A DNA stretch of 45,293 bases from Nautiliaceae bacterium (lineage in GTDB: Bacteria > Campylobacterota > Campylobacteria > Campylobacterales > Nautiliaceae). The stretch covers positions 1 to 45,293 of the forward strand of contig JAMOTL010000030.1 in the NCBI GenBank assembly GCA_027062285.1, read 5' to 3'. Position 1 is the first letter of the stretch. Each line of letters opens with the position of its first letter. Under the pieces are notes generated by a model. That model saw only the letters and a program-made list of their open reading frames with translations, made no database searches and had not been told where the DNA came from. Of this stretch, positions 25,906 to 33,563 are shown one piece after another. A program made the position numbers and the translations under genes.

Positions 25906-26694
25906 ATGGTAAGAAGTCTTTATACTGCCGCAACCGGAATGATGTCACAACAGATGCAAATCGACGTAGTATCAAACAACATATCAAACGTAAATACGAT
26001 AGGATACAAAAAGCAAAGAGCCGAATTTGCGGATCTTTTTTATCAGACGATGGAATATGCGGGAACTTCTACATCTACAACCACCCAATCTCCTACCGGG
26101 ATAAACGTAGGGCTCGGGGTAAGACCTACAGCGGTTACCAAAATATTCACGCAGGGAAATTTAAAACAAACAAACAATAATTTAGACCTGGCAATCCAAG
26201 GAGACGGTTTTTTTCAAATCCAATTACCTGACGGAAGAATAGCCTATACAAGAGACGGGGCGTTCAAACTTGACTCCGAAGGAAACATAGTCACAAGTGA
26301 CGGCTACAAACTTATACCTGAAATCACCCTTCCGCCTACAACAGTTCAAGTTTCAATAGGCACCGACGGAACAGTAAGTATTCTTGAAGCCGGACAAACT
26401 CAAATGCAACAAATAGGTCAAATACAGCTTGCCAAATTCATTAATCCGGCGGGACTTCATTCTCTTGGAAGCAACCTTTATATAAACACTTCCGCTTCAG
26501 GCGATCCTATCGTAAGTAATCCCGGAATAGACGGGCTCGGCGAAATAAGACAGGGCTTTATTGAAATGAGCAACGTACAATTAGTCGAAGAAATGACGGA
26601 TTTAATTACCGGACAAAGAGCATATGACGCGGCAAGTAAAGCCATTATGACCAGTGATGAAATGCTACAGACGGTTAACAATCTTAAGCGTTAA
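25906..26694 (+). CDS. flgG: Flagellar distal rod protein
   Basis: A 262-residue FlgG, the standard length. It has MVRSLYTAATGMMSQQMQID at the start, VVSNNISNVNTIGYKKQRAEF (the rod motif followed by the FlgG-specific segment), LDLAIQGDGFFQI in the middle and the C-terminal NVQLVEEMTDLITGQRAYDA helix. It forms the distal rod that joins the hook. Its 3' end overlaps the convergent EI24-type gene by 11 bases and carries its own terminator. Confidence 0.96.
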   Translation: MVRSLYTAATGMMSQQMQIDVVSNNISNVNTIGYKKQRAEFADLFYQTMEYAGTSTSTTTQSPTGINVGLGVRPTAVTKIFTQGNLKQTNNNLDLAIQGDGFFQIQLPDGRIAYTRDGAFKLDSEGNIVTSDGYKLIPEITLPPTTVQVSIGTDGTVSILEAGQTQMQQIGQIQLAKFINPAGLHSLGSNLYINTSASGDPIVSNPGIDGLGEIRQGFIEMSNVQLVEEMTDLITGQRAYDAASKAIMTSDEMLQTVNNLKR

Positions 26695-26705
26695 CCTCTT
26701 TTTTT
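26673..26705 (+). terminator. Rho-independent terminator of flgG
   Basis: GGTTAAC (26673-26679) and GTTAACC (26690-26696) form a perfect 7-base stem with a 10-base loop, followed by TCTTTTTTT (26697-26705). The stem includes the flgG stop region and the T-run lies in the convergent gene's end. Confidence 0.75.
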
Positions 26706-27613
26706 AATTTCAATTCCATAATACAATGAAAAAACATAATAATCGCAAAAAAAGGCGCAAAAAAATTAACTATCGGTAAAAAATTAAAACTTGCGGCAAT
26801 CACCGCTATTAAAATGGTTTTAAGTTCGTGTTTTTTAAGCTCTTCAAACTCCTCTTTTGAACAATACTCTTTACATACGAAATATAAAAACGAATCATGA
26901 TAAAGTTTTGTCCATAAAAACCACTGTACGCCGATATTTATTACCGGTATAAAAAACAAAGGAAAAAGAATCATAAAAAGAGCCAAAAACATAAAAATAT
27001 CTTTGATTATTACTCTTTTTAGCGCAAATTTATCTTCTGTATTTATTTCGACATCAGGATATTCAAGTTCCCTTATCGCCTCCAAAAACGGTTTGGCAAA
27101 AATAAAAATAATCCCGAACAAACTAAGTATAAAAAGATTATAAAAAATATAAACCGCCACTATTGCCCCTACTCCTTTTGAAACGGTATCAAAAGGCAGG
27201 AGAGTTAGAAATTTTTGAACTTCCGTATTGATATAATCCCACTCGCTTACGAATATTACGGCATAAAAAACAGAAAAAAACAAAATTGTTATCAAGATAT
27301 AAAAATAGTATCCGACTTCTTTGAATTTTCTTAATAATAAAGGTCCCAAAAGAGCCGTCACAAAAGCAAAACTCACGACCACACTTATGAACCATAGAAA
27401 AAAAAGAATGAAAAAGGCTCCGTTAAGTCTTAAAATACTAAAAGGTACCCATGAAATTATAAAATTGGCAAACGTTATAATCTGATTCCAAAAAAGGCTC
27501 AAAAGCAACAGATAAAATAAAAACAGAGGAAGAGCTGAAATTAATACCGCTTTTAATATTTCCTGATTGAATAAATCCCTGAAAGACTTTACCAAACATG
27601 ACGTTATTTTCAT
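26684..27613 (-). CDS. EI24-domain integral membrane protein
   Basis: A protein of 309 residues from the ATG at 27613, chosen over an upstream codon because AAAAGGAG lies just before it. It has six or so hydrophobic helices in pairs, with FIPVINIGVQWFLWTKLYHDSFLY and FLPIVNFFAPFFAII blocks typical of the EI24/CysZ-like superfamily. No sulfate genes lie nearby, so a CysZ transport role is not supported. Function is unknown in Campylobacterota. It is a single-gene unit between convergent flgG and divergent leuD. Confidence 0.75.
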   Translation of the reverse strand: MKITSCLVKSFRDLFNQEILKAVLISALPLFLFYLLLLSLFWNQIITFANFIISWVPFSILRLNGAFFILFFLWFISVVVSFAFVTALLGPLLLRKFKEVGYYFYILITILFFSVFYAVIFVSEWDYINTEVQKFLTLLPFDTVSKGVGAIVAVYIFYNLFILSLFGIIFIFAKPFLEAIRELEYPDVEINTEDKFALKRVIIKDIFMFLALFMILFPLFFIPVINIGVQWFLWTKLYHDSFLYFVCKEYCSKEEFEELKKHELKTILIAVIAASFNFLPIVNFFAPFFAIIMFFHCIMELKLKKEVNA

Positions 27614-27631
27614 TTTTTCTCCTTTTGTGTT

Positions 27632-27674
27632 ATTATATATCAAATTTAAAATATATGGTAATTTTTGATAAAAT
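27632..27674. promoter_or_regulatory. Divergent promoters for the EI24-type gene and leuD
   Basis: On the minus strand TATAAT at 27637-27632 serves the EI24-type gene. On the plus strand the extended TGATAAAAT (-10 TAAAAT at 27669-27674) serves leuD, with a likely start near 27681 and a very short leader containing AAAAAGG. No leader peptide or attenuator is visible for leuD. Confidence 0.5.
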
Positions 27675-27693
27675 TTCATCAAAAAGGTTTTAT

Positions 27694-28203
27694 ATGAACG
27701 TTATTACAGGAAGAGTATGGAAATTTGGAGATAATATTGATACTGATTTAATTATTCCGGCAAGATATCTTAATACGTCCGATCCTCATGAACTCGCCAA
27801 ACATGTAATGGAAGACGCTGATCCGGAATTTCCTAAAAAAGTAAGACCCGGGGACATTATTGTAGCGGGATATAATTTCGGAAGCGGAAGCAGCCGCGAA
27901 CATGCGCCTATCGCATTAAAAGCCGCAGGGGTAGCGGCGGTAATAGCCAAAAGTTTTGCCAGAATTTTTTACAGAAACAGTTTTAATATGGGACTGCCGA
28001 TTTTCGAACTTCTTGAAAGTGACGAAATAAATGAAGGTGATTTGGTTAAAATCGACCTTGATAAAGGAATCGTTCATAATATCGATACGGGCAAAGAATA
28101 CAAATTCGCGCCGATTCCTCCTTTTATGCAAGAATTAATAGCAGCGGGAGGGCTTATAAATTATGCCAAAGAAATTATAAAGGAAAACAATGAAAAATTA
28201 TAA
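27694..28203 (+). CDS. leuD: 3-isopropylmalate dehydratase small subunit
   Basis: A 169-residue small subunit of isopropylmalate isomerase in leucine synthesis. The start ATG 27694 ([18 protein letters not shown]) is preferred over an in-frame upstream codon because the family begins here and AAAAAGG lies upstream. [16 protein letters not shown] is the substrate-binding swivel-domain motif. It overlaps leuB by 14 bases. The large subunit leuC is not in the window. Confidence 0.94.
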   Translation: MNVITGRVWKFGDNIDTDLIIPARYLNTSDPHELAKHVMEDADPEFPKKVRPGDIIVAGYNFGSGSSREHAPIALKAAGVAAVIAKSFARIFYRNSFNMGLPIFELLESDEINEGDLVKIDLDKGIVHNIDTGKEYKFAPIPPFMQELIAAGGLINYAKEIIKENNEKL

Positions 28204-29254
28204 AATCGCTGTTTTAAAAGGCGACGGTATCGGTCCTGAAATCGTTGATGAGGCTATTAAAGTTCTTGACGCAGTTGCTGGAAAAGAAGGATTTGGTGTT
28301 GAATATAACGAATATCTTTTGGGCGGTGCGGCAGTTGATGTTTTTGATAATCCGTGTCCTGAGGAAACTATAAAAGGTTGTATGAATTCCGACGCGGTGC
28401 TTTTTGGTGCTATCGGAGGACCGAAATGGGACAATCTTCCTAAAGAAAAACGTCCTGAATCCGGTCTGCTTAAACTCAGAAAATCTTTAGGACTTTTTGC
28501 TAATATAAGACCTGCGATGATTTTTGATGAGCTTGTAAACGCCTCAAGTCTGAAACCGGAAGTAATTAAAGGTGTGGATTTAACTGTAGTAAGAGAACTG
28601 ACAGGCGGAATTTATTTCGGTGAACCGAGATATAAAGATGACAATAAAGCTTATAATACTATGATTTATACAAGAGATGAAATTGAAAGAATCGCTCATG
28701 TGGCATTTAAAGAAGCCCAAAAAAGAAGAAAAAAAGTAACGTCTGTAGATAAGGCGAACGTACTTGAAGTTAGTGAACTTTGGAGAGAAGTCGTAGAAGA
28801 AGTGGCAAAAGATTATCCTGAGGTCGAACTCGAGCATATGTATGTGGATAATGCGGCCATGCAGCTTGTAAGAGATCCTAAACAGTTCGATGTGATTTTA
28901 ACAGGAAATATTTTCGGTGATATCTTAAGTGATGAAGCAAGTATGATTGTAGGAAGTATAGGACTTCTTCCAAGTGCCAGCATAGGTGGGAAAGTGGGAC
29001 TTTTCGAGCCTATTCACGGAAGTGCTCCAGATATTGCGGGACAGGGAATAGCAAACCCTATTGCCACTATTTTAAGCGCGGCAATGATGCTTGATTATTT
29101 AGGTGAAGAAAAAGGTGCCAAAAGAATAAGAGAAGCGATTAAGAAAGTCTTGGCTGAAGGGTACAGAACAAAAGATTTGGCAAATTTCGACGCTAAAGAA
29201 GTGGTAACTACAAGTGAAATGGGAACTTTAATAGCTGAACATGCCGCTAACTAA
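28190..29254 (+). CDS. leuB: 3-isopropylmalate dehydrogenase
   Basis: A 354-residue NAD-dependent decarboxylating dehydrogenase of leucine synthesis. It shows [12 protein letters not shown] (about 10-21), [14 protein letters not shown] with the substrate arginines, LTGGIYFG, and the metal/substrate block [16 protein letters not shown] followed by [13 protein letters not shown]. The AAAGGA ribosome site lies inside leuD. It overlaps the next small gene by 14 bases. Confidence 0.96.
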   Translation: MKNYKIAVLKGDGIGPEIVDEAIKVLDAVAGKEGFGVEYNEYLLGGAAVDVFDNPCPEETIKGCMNSDAVLFGAIGGPKWDNLPKEKRPESGLLKLRKSLGLFANIRPAMIFDELVNASSLKPEVIKGVDLTVVRELTGGIYFGEPRYKDDNKAYNTMIYTRDEIERIAHVAFKEAQKRRKKVTSVDKANVLEVSELWREVVEEVAKDYPEVELEHMYVDNAAMQLVRDPKQFDVILTGNIFGDILSDEASMIVGSIGLLPSASIGGKVGLFEPIHGSAPDIAGQGIANPIATILSAAMMLDYLGEEKGAKRIREAIKKVLAEGYRTKDLANFDAKEVVTTSEMGTLIAEHAAN

Positions 29255-29480
29255 AACATACGCAAAAATTTTGGAATCTCAAGGGTTTAAAAGAGAAGCC
29301 CTTGAGATTTACAAAAAGCTTCTAAAAAAATATCCGGGGGATACTGAACTGAAAGAAGCGATAGAAAGATTAAAAAAAAGAAAAAAATTTAAAGGTGTAA
29401 ATGTCTTGAGACTAAAAGAGTTTGAAAACATTAATCAAAAAAACAGATATGAATTTGAAAAATGGCTAAGTGAGTTTTAA
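29241..29480 (+). CDS. Small TPR-like protein
   Basis: A 79-residue basic protein. Residues 5-33 ([21 protein letters not shown]...) form a single TPR-like helical hairpin, followed by a lysine/arginine-rich stretch and a short helical tail. It is tightly coupled to both neighbours: 14-base overlap with leuB and a one-base overlap (TAATG) with the next gene. A small protein in this position before a ciaD-like gene and cca is also seen in Campylobacter, as I recall. Function unknown. Confidence 0.65.
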   Translation: MPLTKTYAKILESQGFKREALEIYKKLLKKYPGDTELKEAIERLKKRKKFKGVNVLRLKEFENINQKNRYEFEKWLSEF

Positions 29481-29725
29481 TGGATCTGAAAGAAACTATA
29501 CTCGAAACAATCCAAGAGCTTGAAGAAAAAGAAATTTTTGAACATATACATGAAGAAAAAGAGTGCGACGATAAAGAATTTTTAAAACATATAAAAGAAA
29601 GACTTTTAGTTTTATTTGACGGACTTCAATCTCCAAATACCCAAAATCTGGACGTAAAACTTGACGTTACATTAAATTTTTTAGAATATTTACTGGCAAA
29701 AATTGATGAAAAACTCTCAAAATGA
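29480..29725 (+). CDS. Small acidic protein resembling the CiaD C-terminus
   Basis: An 81-residue acidic, helical protein with no signal or membrane segment. Its C-terminal half (LFDGLQSPNTQNLDVKLDVTLNFLEYLLAKIDEKL, positions about 43-77) resembles the end of the Campylobacter protein CiaD (Cj0788), which likewise precedes cca and purU. CiaD is longer (about 160 residues) and known as a secreted invasion factor. This short version in a probable vent organism suggests the ancestral role is something else. The homology call is from memory and order, not a search. Confidence 0.6.
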   Translation: MDLKETILETIQELEEKEIFEHIHEEKECDDKEFLKHIKERLLVLFDGLQSPNTQNLDVKLDVTLNFLEYLLAKIDEKLSK

Positions 29726-30764
29726 TTTAGAATATCTGAAAAAATTTTTCGCTCCTCATACAAAAAGAGTATATTTAGTAGGAGGCTGTGTCAGAGATGA
29801 AATACTCGGTATCACACCTCATGAATATGATTTGGAAGTTTATGATATTGATCCGAATAAATTTGACATTCTTATGAAGAAACTCGGTGCTAAGGGAGTT
29901 GGAAAAAGTTTTTTTGTATATAAATGGAAAAATTTCGATATAGCATTACCCCGCATAGAGAGTAAAATAGCTAAAGGACACAGAGGGTTTGAGGTAAAAC
30001 TCACTCAAGATGAAAAAACAGCCTCTCGCAGACGCGATTTTACAATGAATGCTTTAATGAAAAATCTCTTTACAGGAGAGATACTTGATTTTTGGGGCGG
30101 AATTGAGGATATAAAAAACAAAATAATCCGCCATATAGATGATAAAACTTTTGTTGAAGATTCGTTAAGGGTATTTAGGGCAATGCAGTTTGCAAGCAGA
30201 CTTAAATTCAAAGTAGCCTGCGAAACAGTAAAACTTTGTCAAAACATAGATTTAAGCGACTTAAGCCGTGAGAGGATTTATATGGAATTTGAAAAAATGT
30301 TTAAATCAAAATATCTATATTATGGATTTTACTATTTTATAACCCTAAAAATTGCCAAAAAGCTTTTAAATTTAGAATTTAGTAAAAAAGAGTTTTTTCA
30401 TTTAGCAAAACTTTATAAACACAACCCAATTGAAAGTTTTTTTCTATACCACCTAATCTACCATAAACACCTAAATCACGAAAAAGTCATCTCAGCCCTA
30501 AATCTGCCTAACAAACTTAAACGTGAAATAAAAATAAAAAAATGCCCTAAAATAGTAACAAACAGATTCCTCTTCGCCCTTGCGTTAAAATACCCCCTAA
30601 AAACTTTCTCTATTCTAAACCTCAACTGCTGTGAAAAGTGGATAAAAGAACACAATCTCTGGGATAAAAAATACCGTCCAAAAAAAATAGATCCTAAAAA
30701 TCCAAGACAATCCATAATTGAAGAGATAAGAAGTTATGATAAAATTTTGCTTAAAAAGGCCTGA
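29706..30764 (+). CDS. cca: CCA tRNA nucleotidyltransferase/poly(A) polymerase family
   Basis: A protein of about 352 residues from ATG 29706 (a TTG lies one codon upstream). It belongs to class II nucleotidyltransferases: VGGCVRDEILG (flexible loop and GG motif), the catalytic YDLEVYD acidic pair and RRRDFTMNAL, followed by EDSLRVFRAMQFASRL. It adds or repairs the tRNA 3' CCA end. No HD domain is seen. It overlaps the preceding gene by 20 bases and is two bases ahead of purU, the same order as in Campylobacter. Confidence 0.9.
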   Translation: MKNSQNDLEYLKKFFAPHTKRVYLVGGCVRDEILGITPHEYDLEVYDIDPNKFDILMKKLGAKGVGKSFFVYKWKNFDIALPRIESKIAKGHRGFEVKLTQDEKTASRRRDFTMNALMKNLFTGEILDFWGGIEDIKNKIIRHIDDKTFVEDSLRVFRAMQFASRLKFKVACETVKLCQNIDLSDLSRERIYMEFEKMFKSKYLYYGFYYFITLKIAKKLLNLEFSKKEFFHLAKLYKHNPIESFFLYHLIYHKHLNHEKVISALNLPNKLKREIKIKKCPKIVTNRFLFALALKYPLKTFSILNLNCCEKWIKEHNLWDKKYRPKKIDPKNPRQSIIEEIRSYDKILLKKA

Positions 30765-30766
30765 AA

Positions 30767-31594
30767 ATGAAATACACCCTACTTATAGACTGCGATGACA
30801 AAAAAGGTCTTGTTTATAAAATCAGTAAAGTTTTATACGAAAACGACTTCAATATAGAAACTCAGCAGGAATTCGTCGATAAAGAAAATAATAAGTTTTT
30901 CTTTCGTGCCGTAATTGCCGGGGAGGTTGATAAAGAAAAACTAAAAGAGCAAATTTTAAAAGAAGTGCCTTGTGCAAATGTAAGAATTTTTAAAAAGCGC
31001 AAAAAAAGACTCTTTTTAATGGCTACAAAAGAAGCACACGCACTCGGAGATATTCTAATAAAACAATACAGCGGGGATTTGGATGTGGAGATTATCGGAG
31101 TTATTGCTAATAGAGAAAATTTAAGAGATTTGGTGGAGAAATTCGATATTCCTTTTTATTATATTCCGGCGGAAGGCAAAAGCCGCGTGGAACACGAAAA
31201 CGAAATGCTTGAAATAATACAACCCACAAATCCCGATTTTATAATCCTGGCTAAATTTATGAGAATATTAACTCCTAATTTCGTGGAAAAATTCCCAAAT
31301 AAAATAATAAACATCCATCATTCATTCCTTCCGGCATTTATAGGAGCTAATCCATATAAACAAGCATATGACAGGGGAGTTAAAATCATAGGAGCAACAG
31401 CGCATTTCGTAAACAACAATCTAGATGACGGACCTATAATCGAACAGGACGTAATAAGAGTAGACCATGAAATGAGTTGGGAGGAGATGAGGCTCCAGGG
31501 AAGGGATATTGAAAAAATAGTGCTTAGCCGCGCTATTAAACTTGCCATTGAAGACAGAATATTCGTATATGCCAATAAAACAATTATTTTATAA
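30767..31594 (+). CDS. purU: Formyltetrahydrofolate deformylase
   Basis: A 275-residue enzyme that hydrolyses 10-formyl-THF to formate and THF, balancing one-carbon pools and supplying formate for purine synthesis. It has an N-terminal ACT domain (about 1-75) and a formyltransferase-fold domain with the conserved NIHHSFLPAF block (Asn-His), IGATAHFV and LDDGPIIEQD (catalytic Asp). Length is normal. It is followed by a short gene with its own ribosome site. Confidence 0.94.
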   Translation: MKYTLLIDCDDKKGLVYKISKVLYENDFNIETQQEFVDKENNKFFFRAVIAGEVDKEKLKEQILKEVPCANVRIFKKRKKRLFLMATKEAHALGDILIKQYSGDLDVEIIGVIANRENLRDLVEKFDIPFYYIPAEGKSRVEHENEMLEIIQPTNPDFIILAKFMRILTPNFVEKFPNKIINIHHSFLPAFIGANPYKQAYDRGVKIIGATAHFVNNNLDDGPIIEQDVIRVDHEMSWEEMRLQGRDIEKIVLSRAIKLAIEDRIFVYANKTIIL

Positions 31595-31605
31595 GGAAAT
31601 AATAA

Positions 31606-31737
31606 TTGAAAGCAAAAACAAAAGAAGAGATAAAACAACAGATTATCAAAGACAGATTAAAACATATTTTTCAGCAAAGGGCAAAATCGGTCGCAAAAAT
31701 ATTAACCCATATAATTAAAAGGCAAAAAAGTGTTTAA
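31606..31737 (+). CDS. Short basic 43-residue protein, unrecognised
   Basis: The purU-trmL gap contains an uninterrupted frame from TTG 31606 to TAA 31735-31737. AAGGAA lies at 31593-31598, eight bases before the TTG. The product is a very basic amphipathic helix (KEEIKQQIIKDRLKHIFQQR, then KSVAKILTHIIKRQKS) with no cysteine, signal or membrane segment. It overlaps the trmL GTG start by 8 bases, the same tight coupling as other real genes here. I do not recognise the family. Nucleic-acid or ribosome contact is a guess from its charge. Confidence 0.5.
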   Translation: MKAKTKEEIKQQIIKDRLKHIFQQRAKSVAKILTHIIKRQKSV

Positions 31738-32200
31738 TATAGTTTTATTCAATCCTCAGATACCCCCTAATACAGGGAATATCGGAAGACTTTGCGTAAA
31801 TGCGGGAGCAACTCTTCATCTTGTAAAACCTTTAGGATTTGATATCAGCGAAAAAGCCGTAAAACGCGCAGGACTTGATTATTGGAATAAACTTAATTTA
31901 AAAATATGGGAAAGTACTGATGAGTTTTTAAAAAATGTAAATACAAACAGGTGTTTTTTCGCCACTACAAAAACAAAAACTCCTTATTTTGAAAAAAAAT
32001 ATCTTCCCGGAGATTACCTGATTTTCGGAAGCGAAACGAAAGGTATTGATGAAAATATTTTGAATCAATATAAAGATAACTGTATAACCATTCCTATGAC
32101 ACGAAATGGAAGAAGTCTTAATTTAGCAGTAAGCACAGGTATTATTCTTTATGAAGCTATAAGACAAAATTATGATACTTTTCTTGATATAAATCAATGA
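31730..32200 (+). CDS. trmL: tRNA (cytidine/uridine-34-2'-O)-methyltransferase
   Basis: A 156-residue SPOUT (trefoil-knot) methyltransferase. NPQIPPNTGNIGRLCVNAGA (about residues 8-27), the SAM-binding FGSETKGID and IPMTRNGRSLNLAVS motifs are diagnostic for TrmL, which modifies the wobble base of tRNA-Leu isoacceptors. It starts with GTG at 31730, with AAAAGG seven bases upstream inside the short preceding gene. Confidence 0.94.
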   Translation: MFNIVLFNPQIPPNTGNIGRLCVNAGATLHLVKPLGFDISEKAVKRAGLDYWNKLNLKIWESTDEFLKNVNTNRCFFATTKTKTPYFEKKYLPGDYLIFGSETKGIDENILNQYKDNCITIPMTRNGRSLNLAVSTGIILYEAIRQNYDTFLDINQ

Positions 32201-32215
32201 TAAACAATTGAAAAA

Positions 32216-32230
32216 AACTTATAATAAGTT
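32216..32230 (+). promoter_or_regulatory. Palindrome over the ygbA-like gene promoter
   Basis: AACTTAT-A-ATAAGTT is a perfect 15-base inverted repeat. It contains the only good -10 box here (TATAAT at 32220-32225), about 35 bases before the ATG. A repressor bound here would block polymerase. The downstream family is NO-inducible in other bacteria, so an NsrR-like or other NO-responsive regulator is a reasonable inference; the bases do not match a full E. coli NsrR site. Confidence 0.45.
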
Positions 32231-32259
32231 ATCTTCCTTTAATTCATAAAAGGCAAAAA

Positions 32260-32613
32260 ATGACCATAGAAAAATTTGAAAGTGAAATTCAGACTCTTAA
32301 TAAATTTTTTACTATTTACTGTCATGACAAACATTCCGATCAAATCACCAAACTTTATAAAATTCCTTATAAAGAAAAAACTTTTGAAATGGAAGCTACT
32401 TTATGTGAAGAGTGTCATGAACTTTTAAGATATGCCGTTTTAAAACTTCAAGAATGCCCTAACAATCCAAAACCCAGATGTAGAAACTGTCCGAATCCTT
32501 GCTATGAAAAAGACAGATATAAACAAATGGCTAAGATGATGAGATATTCGGGAATGAAACTCGGGCTTACAAAAGCAGCACAAAGAATAAAAAAAATTTT
32601 TAAAAAGAGTTAA
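32260..32613 (+). CDS. YgbA family (nitrous oxide-stimulated promoter) protein
   Basis: A 117-residue cysteine-rich protein of the YgbA_NO family. The YCHDKH motif (about 20-25), LCEECHELLRYA (about 50-61) and CPNNPKPRCRNCPNPCYEKD (about 69-88) give seven or more cysteines in pairs, likely a metal or Fe-S site, followed by the family's MMRYSGMKLGL end. In E. coli ygbA is under NsrR control and linked to growth during nitrosative stress. It has its own palindromic promoter, and its end overlaps convergent holA by 14 bases. Confidence 0.85.
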   Translation: MTIEKFESEIQTLNKFFTIYCHDKHSDQITKLYKIPYKEKTFEMEATLCEECHELLRYAVLKLQECPNNPKPRCRNCPNPCYEKDRYKQMAKMMRYSGMKLGLTKAAQRIKKIFKKS

Positions 32614-33517
32614 ATAATTTTAAAAAACTAATCGCTTCCCAAAAAAGAGCTTCTTTATTTTTATCACTGTTTCTCATTTTAAGTTCAAAATCAAGCAAAC
32701 TTTTTAAAAGTTCGTAATAATCCTTTTCTTTAAATTTTATAGCAAGTTCAATTCTTTGTTTTTCTATATTAAAAGGAAGTTTATATCCCAAGAAACCTTC
32801 AAGAGAGTTAAGTCCTGTTTGTTTGATATAAAGATTATACGAATATAAATCCCTAACATATCTTATCATTGCAGGAATTATTCTTTTAAAATCTACAACT
32901 TCAAGCATTGAATTTAATTTGTCTAAAAAATCTTCTCCTTTTAAAATCGATACGAAAAGTTCTTCAAACGATTCTTCTTTATATATAAAAACCAGCTCTT
33001 TTACATCATTTAACGTTATTTCATCGGAATACAACGATAATTTTTCCATCTCTTTTCTAAAAAAAGAAGGCTCTAAAGATTTAGCAAGAAACATTTTTGC
33101 TTCTTTTGTAATAGTAAGGTTAAATTCTTTACTTAACTCATCTAAAAATTCTAATTTTTCTCTTAAATTCGGTTCGAAAAACCTTACAAAATTCTTACCG
33201 AAAATTTCAGGTTTTTTATTGCCGTAATAAAAGAAAAACAAATAGCTGTTTTTTGCATATTTTAATAATTTATCCAAATTAGGAGGAATTTTATTGTGTT
33301 TTATTATTAAAACGTTCGTATCTCCAAAAAGTGAATTTTCACTAAGATGAATTTTAGCCCTTTCAAAATCAAATTCATCATAATACATTTTGAGAATATT
33401 AGAGTCCTTAAATCTATCTAAAAGCTTTTTTTCGTATTCCTGTAAATAAAAACTGTTTCCATATAACAACAATGTGTTAGGAATTTGTTTTAATTTATCA
33501 AAATCTTTTTTATACAT
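32600..33517 (-). CDS. holA: DNA polymerase III delta subunit
   Basis: A 305-residue clamp-loader delta subunit. Sequence is poorly conserved, as usual for this family, but LLLYGNSFYLQEYEKKLLDRF near the start, the LSENSLFGDTNVLIIKHNK stretch (about 53-71) and the C-terminal helical bundle ending LKMRNSDKNKEALFWEAISF fit HolA. In Campylobacter holA lies beside rnr; here a FadL gene separates them. It is transcribed alone, divergently from fadL. Confidence 0.82.
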   Translation of the reverse strand: MYKKDFDKLKQIPNTLLLYGNSFYLQEYEKKLLDRFKDSNILKMYYDEFDFERAKIHLSENSLFGDTNVLIIKHNKIPPNLDKLLKYAKNSYLFFFYYGNKKPEIFGKNFVRFFEPNLREKLEFLDELSKEFNLTITKEAKMFLAKSLEPSFFRKEMEKLSLYSDEITLNDVKELVFIYKEESFEELFVSILKGEDFLDKLNSMLEVVDFKRIIPAMIRYVRDLYSYNLYIKQTGLNSLEGFLGYKLPFNIEKQRIELAIKFKEKDYYELLKSLLDFELKMRNSDKNKEALFWEAISFLKLFNSF

Positions 33518-33534
33518 GGCAAACTTTTTATAAA

Positions 33535-33542
33535 ATTATACT
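33535..33542. promoter_or_regulatory. Overlapping divergent -10 boxes for holA and the fadL-like gene
   Basis: Plus-strand TATACT (33537-33542) and minus-strand TATAAT (33540-33535) share four bases. They lie in the 46-base gap between the two start codons, so initiation at one should exclude the other. AAAAGGAGGA precedes the fadL-like ATG. Confidence 0.45.
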
Positions 33543-33563
33543 ATAAACAAAAAAGGAGGATTA

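Noticed and set aside
26684-27613. CysZ sulfate transporter
   Set aside because: The EI24-type fold fits, but no sulfate assimilation genes are nearby and the similarity is too general to name a transporter.
32590-32613. Terminator at the ygbA/holA convergent ends
   Set aside because: Only runs of A and T are present, with no G/C-containing stem.
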